From: an uncultured Pseudomonadota bacterium
GTDB lineage: Bacteria > Pseudomonadota > Gammaproteobacteria > Steroidobacterales > Steroidobacteraceae
Assembly: GCA_903890265.1 (NCBI GenBank)
Contig: CAITAM010000541.1
Span: 1 to 9,808 of the forward strand
Direction: 5' to 3'
DNA length: 9,808 nucleotides
In this document: positions 1 through 8,035 of the stretch, piece after piece
How positions within the stretch are numbered: position 1 is the stretch's first letter
Layout: each line of letters starts with the position of its first letter
The notes under the pieces: model-generated
Seen by the model: the letters and a program-made list of their open reading frames with translations, nothing else
Database searches by the model: none
What the model was told of the DNA's origin: nothing
Program-made: the position numbers and the translations under genes

Positions 1-108
1 GACGGCGCCGAGGTCGAACTTGGGTTGACGGACTCCAACAGCAGTTGCCTCGTGCGCCTGCCGGGCGGCGGTGCGTCGCGCTACGTTGTGATGCCGATGC
101 GTCTCTAG
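1..108 (+). CDS. dnaN: DNA polymerase III beta sliding clamp, C-terminal end (partial)
   Basis: The first 35 codons of frame 1 run open to a TAG stop at 106-108 and end in YVVMPMRL. The C-terminus of the bacterial beta clamp characteristically ends in a strand of this form (VVMPMRL or VMPMRL). The clamp is the ring-shaped dimer that tethers DNA polymerase III to DNA. Only the tail of its third domain is in this window; the rest lies upstream. The recF start follows after four bases, which fits the conserved dnaN-recF-gyrB order near the chromosomal origin, and co-transcription is likely. The identification rests on the short C-terminal motif plus this context. Confidence 0.9.
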   Translation, partial: DGAEVELGLTDSNSSCLVRLPGGGASRYVVMPMRL

Positions 109-112
109 CGCC

Positions 113-1177
113 GTGCCGCTCGAGCGCCTGGAGGCCGAGCGGTTTCGGGGCCTTGCCCCGTGCTCGCTGGACTTCGACCCGCGCTACAACCTGATCGTCG
201 GACCGAACGCCTCGGGCAAGACCAGCTTGCTCGAGGCGTTGTTCTTTCTGGGGCGGGCTCGCTCGTTCCGCACCCGACGCTTGAAAGCGCTGGTCCGGCA
301 CGGCGAAGCCACGTTTCAGCTGGTCGGTGCGGTGCGAGTGACCGCCGGCGCCGTGACGCTCGGGATCCGGGCGGGCGATGACGGTGCCGAGATCCACGTG
401 GGCGGCCAGCGCGTGCGGTCGGCGACCGAGCTCGCGAACCACTTCCCGGCCCAGATCATCGATCCGGAAATCCACCGCTTGCTGGAGGACGGGCCCGCGC
501 AGCGGCGGAAGTTCATCGACTGGGGGGTGTTTCACGTGGAACACGGCTTCCTCACCGAGTGGCAGCGTTACTTTCGGGCACTCCGGCAACGCAATGCCGC
601 CCTGCGGGCGCAGAGCCGGGGTGCCGCGCTCGACGCTTGGGACGAGGAGCTGGTCGCGTCGGGCACCCGCCTCGCCGCGATGCGCAGTCGCTACCTCGAA
701 CAACTCACGCCGTTCCTCCGCGAGGCGGGCCAGGCGCTGCTCGATCTGGACGTCACGCTGGCCCATCGCGCGGGATGGGCGGCCGACCAGTCCTTAAGCG
801 AGGCGCTCAAGGCCTCGGCCGACCGGGACCGACGGACGGCCGTGACGCATGCCGGCCCCCACCGCGCGGACGTCGTGGTTCGGGTCGACGGCGAATTGGC
901 CCGGGAGCGGGTCTCGCGTGGGCAGCAGAAGCTGCTGGCCTCCGCCCTGACACTCGCCCAGCTTAGGCTGCAGGACAGCCTGGCACCCGGCCGGACGGCG
1001 CTGCTGCTCGACGATCCCGCGGCGGAGCTCGACGGCGAGCGGTTGGAGCGCCTGGTGGGGCTCGTCCGGGCCTTGCCGGTTCAGCTCTTCGTGACCTCGC
1101 TGCGCGGCGATCTGCCGGGCCTTGGCACCCCCGGCCGGCGGTTTCACGTGGAACGTGGAGTGCTCGCGCCGGCGTGA
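113..1177 (+). CDS. recF: DNA replication and repair protein RecF
   Basis: This is a 354-residue SMC/ABC-type ATPase, the usual RecF length. With RecO and RecR it helps load RecA at single-strand gaps and restart stalled forks in the cytoplasm. Visible motifs are Walker A GPNASGKT (residues 30-37), the conserved DWGVFHVE segment (136-143), the ABC signature SRGQQK (268-273), Walker B LLLDD (297-301) and the D-loop ELD (305-307). The GTG start at 113 lies 4 bases after the dnaN stop. No strong Shine-Dalgarno is seen, so translation may be coupled to dnaN. Two parS-like sequences are written into the coding region: one over codons for V139-H144 and one over the C-terminal tail, where a second FHVE (344-347) appears. 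The short tail after residue 340 does not look like conserved RecF and may exist mainly because of the embedded site. Confidence 0.97.
   Translation: MPLERLEAERFRGLAPCSLDFDPRYNLIVGPNASGKTSLLEALFFLGRARSFRTRRLKALVRHGEATFQLVGAVRVTAGAVTLGIRAGDDGAEIHVGGQRVRSATELANHFPAQIIDPEIHRLLEDGPAQRRKFIDWGVFHVEHGFLTEWQRYFRALRQRNAALRAQSRGAALDAWDEELVASGTRLAAMRSRYLEQLTPFLREAGQALLDLDVTLAHRAGWAADQSLSEALKASADRDRRTAVTHAGPHRADVVVRVDGELARERVSRGQQKLLASALTLAQLRLQDSLAPGRTALLLDDPAAELDGERLERLVGLVRALPVQLFVTSLRGDLPGLGTPGRRFHVERGVLAPA
528..543. promoter_or_regulatory. parS-like ParB binding site 1, inside recF
   Basis: The sequence is TGTTTCACGTGGAACA. It matches the bacterial chromosomal parS consensus TGTTNCACGTGNAACA at every defined position and is palindromic except for one internal base pair. 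ParB (Spo0J) binds such sites, spreads as a CTP-dependent clamp and recruits ParA and SMC near the origin. It is read in recF as the codons of the VFHVEH segment, so the DNA appears to serve both as code and as binding site. The origin-proximal setting is typical of parS. Binding is inferred, not shown. Confidence 0.85.
1140..1155. promoter_or_regulatory. parS-like ParB binding site 2, recF 3' end
   Basis: The sequence is GGTTTCACGTGGAACG. The 14-base core GTTTCACGTGGAAC (1141-1154) is identical to site 1; only the two outermost bases differ from the TGTT...AACA consensus. It lies in the last codons of recF, where it is read as FHVE. Its centre is 42 bp from the centre of site 3, about four helical turns, so two ParB dimers could sit on the same face of the DNA. 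Confidence 0.8.
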
Positions 1178-1181
1178 TCGG

Positions 1182-1197
1182 TGTTCCACGTGGAACG
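1182..1197. promoter_or_regulatory. parS-like ParB binding site 3, just after recF
   Basis: The sequence is TGTTCCACGTGGAACG, with a perfect 14-base palindrome GTTCCACGTGGAAC at 1183-1196. This is the same core known from Pseudomonas parS sites. It begins 5 bases after the recF stop codon and is non-coding. Together with sites 1 and 2 it makes three sites within 670 bp, which supports a real centromere-like cluster rather than chance. Confidence 0.85.
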
Positions 1198-1199
1198 CG

Positions 1200-1238
1200 G
1201 TGACCGCCGAGGTGACATAGTCACCGGAACGCCGTCAC
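1200..1238. repeat. Nested inverted repeats in the recF-gyrB gap
   Basis: The inner repeat is a perfect 15-base dyad, GGTGAC-ATA-GTCACC (1211-1225). An outer pair, GTGAC (1200-1204) and GTCAC (1234-1238), is placed almost symmetrically around it. It directly follows parS-like site 3. It could be an operator for an unknown regulator of gyrB or a small hairpin in the recF transcript. No T-tract follows, so it is not a standard terminator. Confidence 0.45.
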
Positions 1239-1243
1239 GCTTT

Positions 1244-1263
1244 CGCCGCGGCCGCGCGCGGCG
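1244..1263. repeat. GC hairpin, possible recF transcript end
   Basis: CGCCGCG (1244-1250) and CGCGGCG (1257-1263) form a 7-bp perfect stem around a 6-base loop. It lies about 65 bp downstream of the recF stop and 180 bp upstream of gyrB. There is no U-run after the stem on the + strand, so intrinsic termination is doubtful. In such GC-rich DNA a stem of this size can also arise by chance. Confidence 0.25.
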
Positions 1264-1267
1264 GGGC

Positions 1268-1288
1268 TGTGCACAAGTTGGTGCATAA
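1268..1288 (-). promoter_or_regulatory. Two DnaA-box-like 9-mers upstream of gyrB
   Basis: On the minus strand, 1276-1268 reads TTGTGCACA and 1288-1280 reads TTATGCACC. Each differs by one base from the DnaA box TTATNCACA. They have the same orientation and start 12 bp apart, and together they form a near direct repeat (TGCACAAGTT / TGCATAACTT). DnaA could regulate gyrB here, or the boxes could be outlying parts of the origin region. Binding is inferred from sequence only. Confidence 0.4.
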
Positions 1289-1403
1289 CTTCGCGGCCCG
1301 CTCCACCGGATCGGGCGCCTGCCCGGCCGGCTCCGGGTCTCGCCGGCGTGTCGCGGGCCGCTCGCGGTTCGACGCCGTGACTCGCGACGGACCGCGTTGC
1401 TAA

Positions 1404-1421
1404 ACCATTGAATGGTATACT
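1404..1421 (+). promoter_or_regulatory. Probable gyrB promoter (extended -10) overlapping a palindrome
   Basis: TGGTATACT (1413-1421) matches an extended -10 element, TGN plus TATACT (5 of 6 to TATAAT). No good -35 lies 16-18 bp upstream, which is common when TGN is present. The dyad ACCATT-G-AATGGT (1404-1416) overlaps its upstream edge and could be an operator. The distance to the gyrB ATG at 1449 leaves a short leader of roughly 20 bases. The ribosome binding site is weak (CGAGA-like). Confidence 0.6.
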
Positions 1422-1448
1422 GGGCAATGGCCAGAACGAGACCGGTGT

Positions 1449-3914
<2,466 letters not shown>

Positions 3915-3972
3915 CGGCCCGGCGCCGGGTGGGCCGTCCGGGCCCCGACCCCCGGCCGCGCCGCGCCGGGGG
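3915..3972. terminator. Two GC-rich hairpins in the gyrB-msrA convergent gap
   Basis: Immediately after the gyrB stop, CGGCCC (3915-3920) pairs with GGGCCG (3931-3936). A stronger stem, CCCCCGGC (3949-3956) with GCCGGGGG (3965-3972), has 8 perfect pairs and an 8-base loop. gyrB and msrA converge here, so these could end transcription in both directions. Neither is followed by a run of T on either strand, so the call as an intrinsic terminator is tentative. Confidence 0.45.
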
Positions 3973-4001
3973 GGCGTCCTTCACCGCGTCGCCGGCCGGT
4001 G

Positions 4002-4685
4002 TCAGCGCTGGTAACGGTCGGGGTACAGCTTCTTCAGGTCGTCCAGCTTCGGCGCGTCGTTATAGACGATGTACGGCTGGTAGGGGTGCTGCGCGAGGTA
4101 ATCCTGGTGGTAGTCCTCCGCCGGGTAGAAGCGCGTCAGCGGCGTGACCTCGGTGACCACCGGGGCCGGGAACGCGTGCGTGGCGTTCAGCTGCGCAATG
4201 TAGGCCTGCGCTGCCTTCTGCTGCTCCGGGGTGCGGTAGAAGATCGCCGAGCGGTACTGGGTACCGTGGTCCGGGCCCTGCCGGTTCAGCTCGGTCGGGT
4301 TGTGCGCAACCGACATGAAGATCTGCAGCAGCTCGCCGTAGCTCACGACGCTCGGGTCGTAGCGCACGCTGACCGATTCTGCGTGGCCGGTGCTGCCGGT
4401 GCTCACCTCTTCGTAGGACGGTGACGGCTTGCTGCCGCCGGCGTAGCCGGACACCGCGGCGTGCACGCCCTTGACGTGGCGGAATACCGCTTCCACGCCC
4501 CAGAAGCAGCCGCCGGCAAAGACGGCGGTGTCCTCGCGGGTGCCGGGCGCCACGGGCGCATCGACGGCCGGTTTCGGCAGGGGCACGCCCACCTCGCGGC
4601 CGGTGGCGACCTGGGCGACACCAACCAGCGCGAGCAGCATCGCGCCGGCGATCACACGGGCAGAGAGCAGCGACTTGATGTTCAT
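4002..4685 (-). CDS. msrA: Peptide methionine-S-sulfoxide reductase MsrA, exported
   Basis: This 227-residue protein reduces the S-form of methionine sulfoxide in proteins. The N-terminus (residues 1-29) is a Sec-type signal or anchor with a basic start (MNIKSLLSAR) and a hydrophobic core, so it should act in the periplasm. The catalytic motif GGCFWG is at 58-63 with nucleophile C60. Other family motifs are GYAGG (80-84), STGSTGHAE (95-103), HGTQYRSAI (140-148) and YHQDYL (192-197). C60 is the only cysteine in the protein. The usual C-terminal resolving cysteines are absent, so recycling must use an external thiol partner. It follows msrB by 15 bases with a good ribosome binding site (AGAAGGAA), so the two are almost certainly one operon. 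Confidence 0.95.
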   Translation of the reverse strand: MNIKSLLSARVIAGAMLLALVGVAQVATGREVGVPLPKPAVDAPVAPGTREDTAVFAGGCFWGVEAVFRHVKGVHAAVSGYAGGSKPSPSYEEVSTGSTGHAESVSVRYDPSVVSYGELLQIFMSVAHNPTELNRQGPDHGTQYRSAIFYRTPEQQKAAQAYIAQLNATHAFPAPVVTEVTPLTRFYPAEDYHQDYLAQHPYQPYIVYNDAPKLDDLKKLYPDRYQR

Positions 4686-4700
4686 GGACGTTCCTTCTGG

Positions 4701-5273
4701 TCAGGCCGGCACAAAGCGCAGTGCCACGGAGTTCATGCAGTAGCGCAGCCCGGTCGGCGGCGGGCCGTCCTCGAAGACGTGGCCGAGGTGCGCGTCGCAG
4801 CGCTTGCACAGCACCTCGGTGCGCACCCAGCCGAAGCTGCGGTCGGTCCGCGTGTCGATGTTTTCCTTCGCGAACGGCGCGTAGAAACTCGGCCAGCCGG
4901 TGCCGGACTCGAACTTCGTGGTCGACGAGTAGAGCGGCGTGTCGCAGCAGATGCAGCGAAAGAGCCCCGCGCGGTGCTCGTTGGTCAGCGGTCCGGTGAA
5001 GGCACGCTCGGTGCCCGCCCGACGGGTGATCTCGAAGCTTGCGGCGTCAAGGCGTGCGCGCCATTCGGCCTCGGAGTAGACGACCTTCGGCACCTGGACA
5101 CGGGCACCGGGCTTGCCGCCCGCGTCGGCCTGGACGATGGTCACGAGGCCGGGATTGGCCTCGACGCCGTGGCTGCCGCGCGGTCCGAGCAATCCGACGG
5201 CCAGCACGCCGCCGCCGAGGGCGAGAAAGTCGCGACGTCCGATCAGGGGTCTGTGCAGTACGGGCTTTGGCAT
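4701..5273 (-). CDS. msrB: Peptide methionine-R-sulfoxide reductase MsrB, Tat-exported
   Basis: This 190-residue protein reduces the R-form of protein methionine sulfoxide and so complements MsrA. The N-terminus carries a twin-arginine signal, GRRDFLALGGG (residues 12-22), followed by a hydrophobic stretch. The MsrB domain spans about 65-190. Zinc ligands are C107/C110 (in RCICC, which also has an extra C109) and C156/C159 (CKRC). The catalytic cysteine is C179 in RYCMNS. The family motif SGTGWPSF (123-130) has T125 where many MsrB enzymes have the resolving cysteine. The ATG at 5273 has GGAAG about 9 bases upstream. Tat export of a zinc-containing enzyme makes sense because it would fold before export. 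msrA follows directly. Confidence 0.94.
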   Translation of the reverse strand: MPKPVLHRPLIGRRDFLALGGGVLAVGLLGPRGSHGVEANPGLVTIVQADAGGKPGARVQVPKVVYSEAEWRARLDAASFEITRRAGTERAFTGPLTNEHRAGLFRCICCDTPLYSSTTKFESGTGWPSFYAPFAKENIDTRTDRSFGWVRTEVLCKRCDAHLGHVFEDGPPPTGLRYCMNSVALRFVPA

Positions 5274-5296
5274 ACAGCGTCACTTCCACGAGCGCC

Positions 5297-5317
5297 GGCG
5301 GTGCACCACGCACCGCC
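5297..5317. repeat. Perfect hairpin between the molybdoenzyme gene and msrB
   Basis: GGCGGTGC (5297-5304) and GCACCGCC (5310-5317) form an 8-bp perfect stem with a 5-base loop. An outer pair, ACTTCC (5282-5287) and GGAAGT (5332-5337), surrounds it. It lies in the 99-bp gap upstream of msrB. It may be an attenuating or processing hairpin that sets the ratio of the upstream genes to msrBA, or an RNA structure near the msrB ribosome binding site (the GGAAG at 5282-5287 read on the minus strand is part of the outer arm). No T-tract is present. Confidence 0.4.
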
Positions 5318-5372
5318 TCTCAAGTGCTCACGGAAGTAGACCGCCCGTGCCCGCCCTTTATCACCGCGGCCG

Positions 5373-6143
5373 TCAGCTGCCGCCGAACCAGTTGTAGCCG
5401 AGGTCTTCCCAGTAGCCACCCGGGTTGGTGTTGGTCACGTAGATCGCCGTGATGTGCTTCGGGTTCTTGTAGCCGAGCTTGGTCGGCATGCGCAGCTTCA
5501 TCGGGAAGCCGTAGCGCGGTGGCAGGACCTCGCCGTCGTAGGTCAGCGTCAGCAGTGTCTGCGGGTGCAGCGCCGTCGGCATGTCGATGCTCGTGTGGTA
5601 GCCGTCGCTGCACTTGAAGCCGATGAAGCTCGCGGTCAGGTCGGCGCCGATCCGCTCGAGGAACGTCCGAAAGCGCACCCCGCCCCACTTGCCGATGGCA
5701 CTCCAGCCCTCGACACAGATGTGCCGCGTGACCTGCGAGGTCTGGGGCAGCGCGCGCAGTTCCTCGAGTGACCAGCGGTGGCGATCGGCGACCAGGCCGC
5801 TGACCTCGAGCCGGTAGTCCGTGCCGTCGACGTGCGGCACCCGGTCTTCCTTGTAGAAGGCGTTGAACGGGAACGGACGCGTGATCATCGACTCCGGGTA
5901 CGTCGGCGCCAGCCGGGTCGGGTCGAACAGGCCCGCCTGCACGCGGTCGTTCCAGCGCGACACGGCGCGCAGGAACCGCTCGGTGCGGGGCTCGGCACTG
6001 GGCGAGCAGCCGGTCAGCATGGCCAGGCCGCCGAGCGAGACCGCGCCGGTCAGGAAGAGGCGCCGCGGCGTGCGCTCGATGAGGCGCTCGGCCTCCTTCA
6101 GGAGGTCGGCGCGTTCGCGCGAGGGCGTCTGGTCGGTCTTCAC
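5373..6143 (-). CDS. Tat-exported molybdopterin oxidoreductase, sulfite oxidase/MsrP-like fold
   Basis: This 256-residue protein has the sulfite-oxidase-type molybdopterin fold. The N-terminus has a twin-arginine motif, RRLFLTG (residues 27-33), a hydrophobic segment, and LTGC (43-46) that looks like a lipobox. It may therefore be exported folded and anchored as a lipoprotein through C46. The likely molybdenum-ligand cysteine is C143 in RHICVEGWSAIGKWGG (140-155). Family segments FKCSDGYHTS (176-185), PPRYGFPMKLRMPTKLGYK (208-226) and the NPGGYW tail (240-245) follow. The GTG start at 6143 has AGGAG overlapping the stop of the cytochrome b gene, 12 bases upstream. That gene is its probable electron partner. 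The substrate cannot be read from sequence; sulfoxide, sulfite or another small oxyanion are all possible. It is shorter than E. coli MsrP. Confidence 0.88.
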   Translation of the reverse strand: MKTDQTPSRERADLLKEAERLIERTPRRLFLTGAVSLGGLAMLTGCSPSAEPRTERFLRAVSRWNDRVQAGLFDPTRLAPTYPESMITRPFPFNAFYKEDRVPHVDGTDYRLEVSGLVADRHRWSLEELRALPQTSQVTRHICVEGWSAIGKWGGVRFRTFLERIGADLTASFIGFKCSDGYHTSIDMPTALHPQTLLTLTYDGEVLPPRYGFPMKLRMPTKLGYKNPKHITAIYVTNTNPGGYWEDLGYNWFGGS

Positions 6144-6155
6144 GGGCAGGATCTC

Positions 6156-6743
6156 CTAGCGGCCACGGATCATGGGCAGCAGCGATTTCGGCACCAGGGC
6201 CACCATCACGACGTGCACGGCGAAGAAGGCCACGAAGCCCGCCATGGCGAGGAAATGCACGACGCGCGCGTTGTCGTAGCCCCCGAGCAGGGTGCGAAGC
6301 AGCGGAAACTGCACCGACTTCCAGAGCACGAGGCCCGAGGCGATGGCCAGCACCGAGAGCACCATGACGCCGAGGTAGGCCAGTTTCTGCACCGCGTTGT
6401 AGCGCCCGGAGTCGTCGTGCACGAGACGCCCGGAGAGCGCGGCGACGAGGTCGGAGACAACCGCCGCGGGGCTCACGGGCAGGAACTGCCGCCACAGCCG
6501 CCCGCCGACGAGGTTCGCGAGGAGATAGATGGCGAAGCTCGCGCCAAGGAGCCACATCGCGGCGAAGTGCCAGAGCAGGGCTCCACCCAGCCAGCCACCG
6601 AGGGTGTAGTCACGGTCGAAGCTGAAGTCAAAGAACGGCGAGGCGTTGTAGATCCGCCAGCCGCTTAAGGTCAGCACCACGATCGCGACGGCGTTCAGCC
6701 AGTGCGTGAGCCGGAGCCAGACGGGTTTTTGCACGGTGGACAT
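6156..6743 (-). CDS. Membrane di-heme cytochrome b561-type protein
   Basis: From the ATG at 6743 this is a 195-residue integral membrane protein. AAGGAA lies upstream of that ATG, and the frame runs open further upstream without a better start. Four hydrophobic helices are visible at about 15-33, 52-79, 121-141 and 161-184. Candidate heme ligands are H14 in RLTHWLN, H59 in LLWHFAA, H163 in VVHFLA and H177 in FAVHVVM, the pattern expected of the b561/hydrogenase-type cytochrome b family. It would pass electrons from the quinone pool to a periplasmic partner. The molybdoenzyme gene starts 12 bases after its stop, so the two very likely form an electron-transfer pair. It differs from MsrQ, the partner of E. 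coli MsrP, in lacking that protein's family signatures as far as I can see. Confidence 0.88.
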   Translation of the reverse strand: MSTVQKPVWLRLTHWLNAVAIVVLTLSGWRIYNASPFFDFSFDRDYTLGGWLGGALLWHFAAMWLLGASFAIYLLANLVGGRLWRQFLPVSPAAVVSDLVAALSGRLVHDDSGRYNAVQKLAYLGVMVLSVLAIASGLVLWKSVQFPLLRTLLGGYDNARVVHFLAMAGFVAFFAVHVVMVALVPKSLLPMIRGR

Positions 6744-6857
6744 GGGTACGGCTGTTCCTTCACCGACGGGGGACGAAACGCAATCACGACGGGCGCGCGC
6801 AGGCGGCAAGCCGTGACCTCACACCCTAGACCGGCGCCGGGACCGCCTTGTTACAGC
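6744..6857 (-). other. Gap between the RES toxin gene and the cytochrome b gene
   Basis: These 114 bases separate two minus-strand genes. A 10-base palindrome CCGGCGCCGG (6831-6840) lies 18 bases past the RES stop and could contribute to ending that transcript. I see no convincing -35/-10 pair, although a promoter for the cytochrome-molybdoenzyme-msrBA genes is expected here. No small gene is evident. Confidence 0.3.
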
Positions 6858-7583
6858 TTAGCCCCGATCCCCGGCCGGCGGCGGCCAGCGAAACTCAAAC
6901 GCGGCCGGCGACAAGGCCGAGGCGTACACCCAGGTCACGCGGGTCGGCTGCACCTCGAGCAGCCACGTCTGCAATTCCAGCGGCGCGCTGCCCTCGAACG
7001 CCGACGGCGTGAAGAGCACGACCGCGCCGCCGTGCTCGGGGTCACGCACCGAGGCGTAGCGCAGCAGCTCGATGCCCTGACCGCGCGCCTGGCGGGCGAG
7101 GGCCTGGGTGGCCGCGTAGTCGTCCGGGTCGGTCCAGCGCGCGGCCTCGGCGCTGAGCGGCGGAACGCGAAGGTCAAGTCCGTTGCCGGCGATCGCCGCG
7201 CGGAACAGGGTCTGCGCCCGGGCGGGGAGCGCCAGGAGCGCGGGACTCGCGCGCAGGAAACGCCAGCGCCAGTAGCCGACCTCGGCGCAGGCCGTGCGCA
7301 GGCGGTCCGCGCCGTACCAGACGCCGGCGTCCGCCGGGCCGCGAAAGCGCGAACCGCCGGCCAGCGGCGGGTAGCGAAAGGGTGTCGCGAGCAGCCAGTG
7401 CAGGGCGTTGCGGCCCGGCGCCAGCGGCGGCTTCGACTCATCGAGCAGACGCTCGAGTTCGGCCTGTTCGGCCAGCGTGTCGACCAGCACGTTGGTGGCG
7501 ACAATGTGCTGGGCCTCGACCGCGCGCCAGAACTCCCCGCGCTCGGCGCTCGGCGGTGGCAGCGCGCTCACGACCTCCGCCAT
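6858..7583 (-). CDS. RES-domain toxin (NAD-degrading family)
   Basis: This 241-residue protein belongs to the RES-domain toxins, whose characterised members degrade NAD+ (for example MbcT) and stop growth until bound by their Xre-type antitoxin. The candidate arginine, glutamate and serine that name the domain are R79/R81 in GSRFRGP, E101 in ACAEVGYW and S178 in RYASVRDP. Supporting segments are FWRAVE (18-23), the aromatic-rich DAGVWYGADRLRTACAE (85-101) and GGAVVLFTPSAF (185-196). The start is taken at ATG 7583. It overlaps the antitoxin stop by one base (TGATG), which implies translational coupling. The reading frame stays open upstream, but that stretch overlaps the antitoxin and does not resemble the family. 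The residues look intact, so an active toxin is plausible. Confidence 0.87.
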   Translation of the reverse strand: MAEVVSALPPPSAERGEFWRAVEAQHIVATNVLVDTLAEQAELERLLDESKPPLAPGRNALHWLLATPFRYPPLAGGSRFRGPADAGVWYGADRLRTACAEVGYWRWRFLRASPALLALPARAQTLFRAAIAGNGLDLRVPPLSAEAARWTDPDDYAATQALARQARGQGIELLRYASVRDPEHGGAVVLFTPSAFEGSAPLELQTWLLEVQPTRVTWVYASALSPAAFEFRWPPPAGDRG

Positions 7584-7975
7584 CAGACCCGGCCGCGGTG
7601 TGCGTCGAGGTAATGCAGGACCCGGACAAGTCCCTCCGCACTCAGGATCAGCTCGATCGGCCGCGCGCCAAGGTCGGTGTTCGGACCCTCGAGCCAGGTC
7701 CGTGCGGTCTCCCCGTGCCCGACGAGGGCGTCGAGCGAGCGGAACAGGCGGACGAACAGCGTCGCCATCTCCCACTCGTGGGCGCGGTGACGACTGAGCG
7801 AATAGCGTCCGCGGACGAGGCGCGTCACGGTCGGGCGCGACACGCCGAGAATGGTCGCGAGCGACTGCTGCGACAGTCCGAGCAGCTCGCCGGCCCGCGA
7901 CACGGCCTTGCCGAGCGTCGCGGCTTCGCCCTGCGTGGCGTCCGAACCCACCGACTCGGCGTGCAGATGAACCAT
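7583..7975 (-). CDS. Xre/MbcA/ParS-type antitoxin (DUF2384) for the RES toxin
   Basis: This 130-residue cytoplasmic protein is the likely antitoxin and autorepressor. An N-terminal helix-turn-helix lies at about 31-57 (LLGLSQQSLATILGVSRPTV, 31-50). The C-terminal toxin-binding domain (about 70-130) carries WLEGPNTDLGARPIELI (94-110) and SAEGLVRVLHYLDAHRGR (112-129), which are hallmarks of DUF2384 antitoxins. The C-terminal tail is expected to block the toxin active site. I chose ATG 7975. An in-frame TTG at 8011 would add 12 residues that do not look conserved. The ribosome binding site is weak for both (GGAG about 14 bases before the ATG). The gene overlaps the RES toxin gene by one base, in the antitoxin-first order normal for this class. 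Confidence 0.87.
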   Translation of the reverse strand: MVHLHAESVGSDATQGEAATLGKAVSRAGELLGLSQQSLATILGVSRPTVTRLVRGRYSLSRHRAHEWEMATLFVRLFRSLDALVGHGETARTWLEGPNTDLGARPIELILSAEGLVRVLHYLDAHRGRV

Positions 7976-8035
7976 GCCGGCGAGTGTCGCTCCGAGGATC
8001 CGATTACGCAACCGTCAGAAACGCGCGATGCCTGC

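Noticed and set aside
393..402. Another CACGTG-centred sequence in recF (GATCCACGTGGGCG) as a fourth parS site
   Set aside because: Only the CCACGTGG centre matches; the outer TGTT and AACA arms are missing, so it lacks the parS consensus.
5320..6555. Minus-strand open frame (411 codons) overlapping the molybdoenzyme and cytochrome b genes in another frame
   Set aside because: The translation is arginine/alanine-rich shadow sequence, while the two chosen frames contain clear family motifs and heme/molybdenum ligands.
6744..6809. N-terminal extension of the cytochrome b protein by 22 residues
   Set aside because: The extension does not resemble a membrane protein start, and an AAGGAA ribosome binding site precedes the ATG at 6743.
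7584..7775. N-terminal extension of the RES toxin by 64 residues
   Set aside because: It overlaps the antitoxin coding region and is proline/arginine-rich shadow sequence; the TGATG overlap at 7581-7585 marks the natural start.
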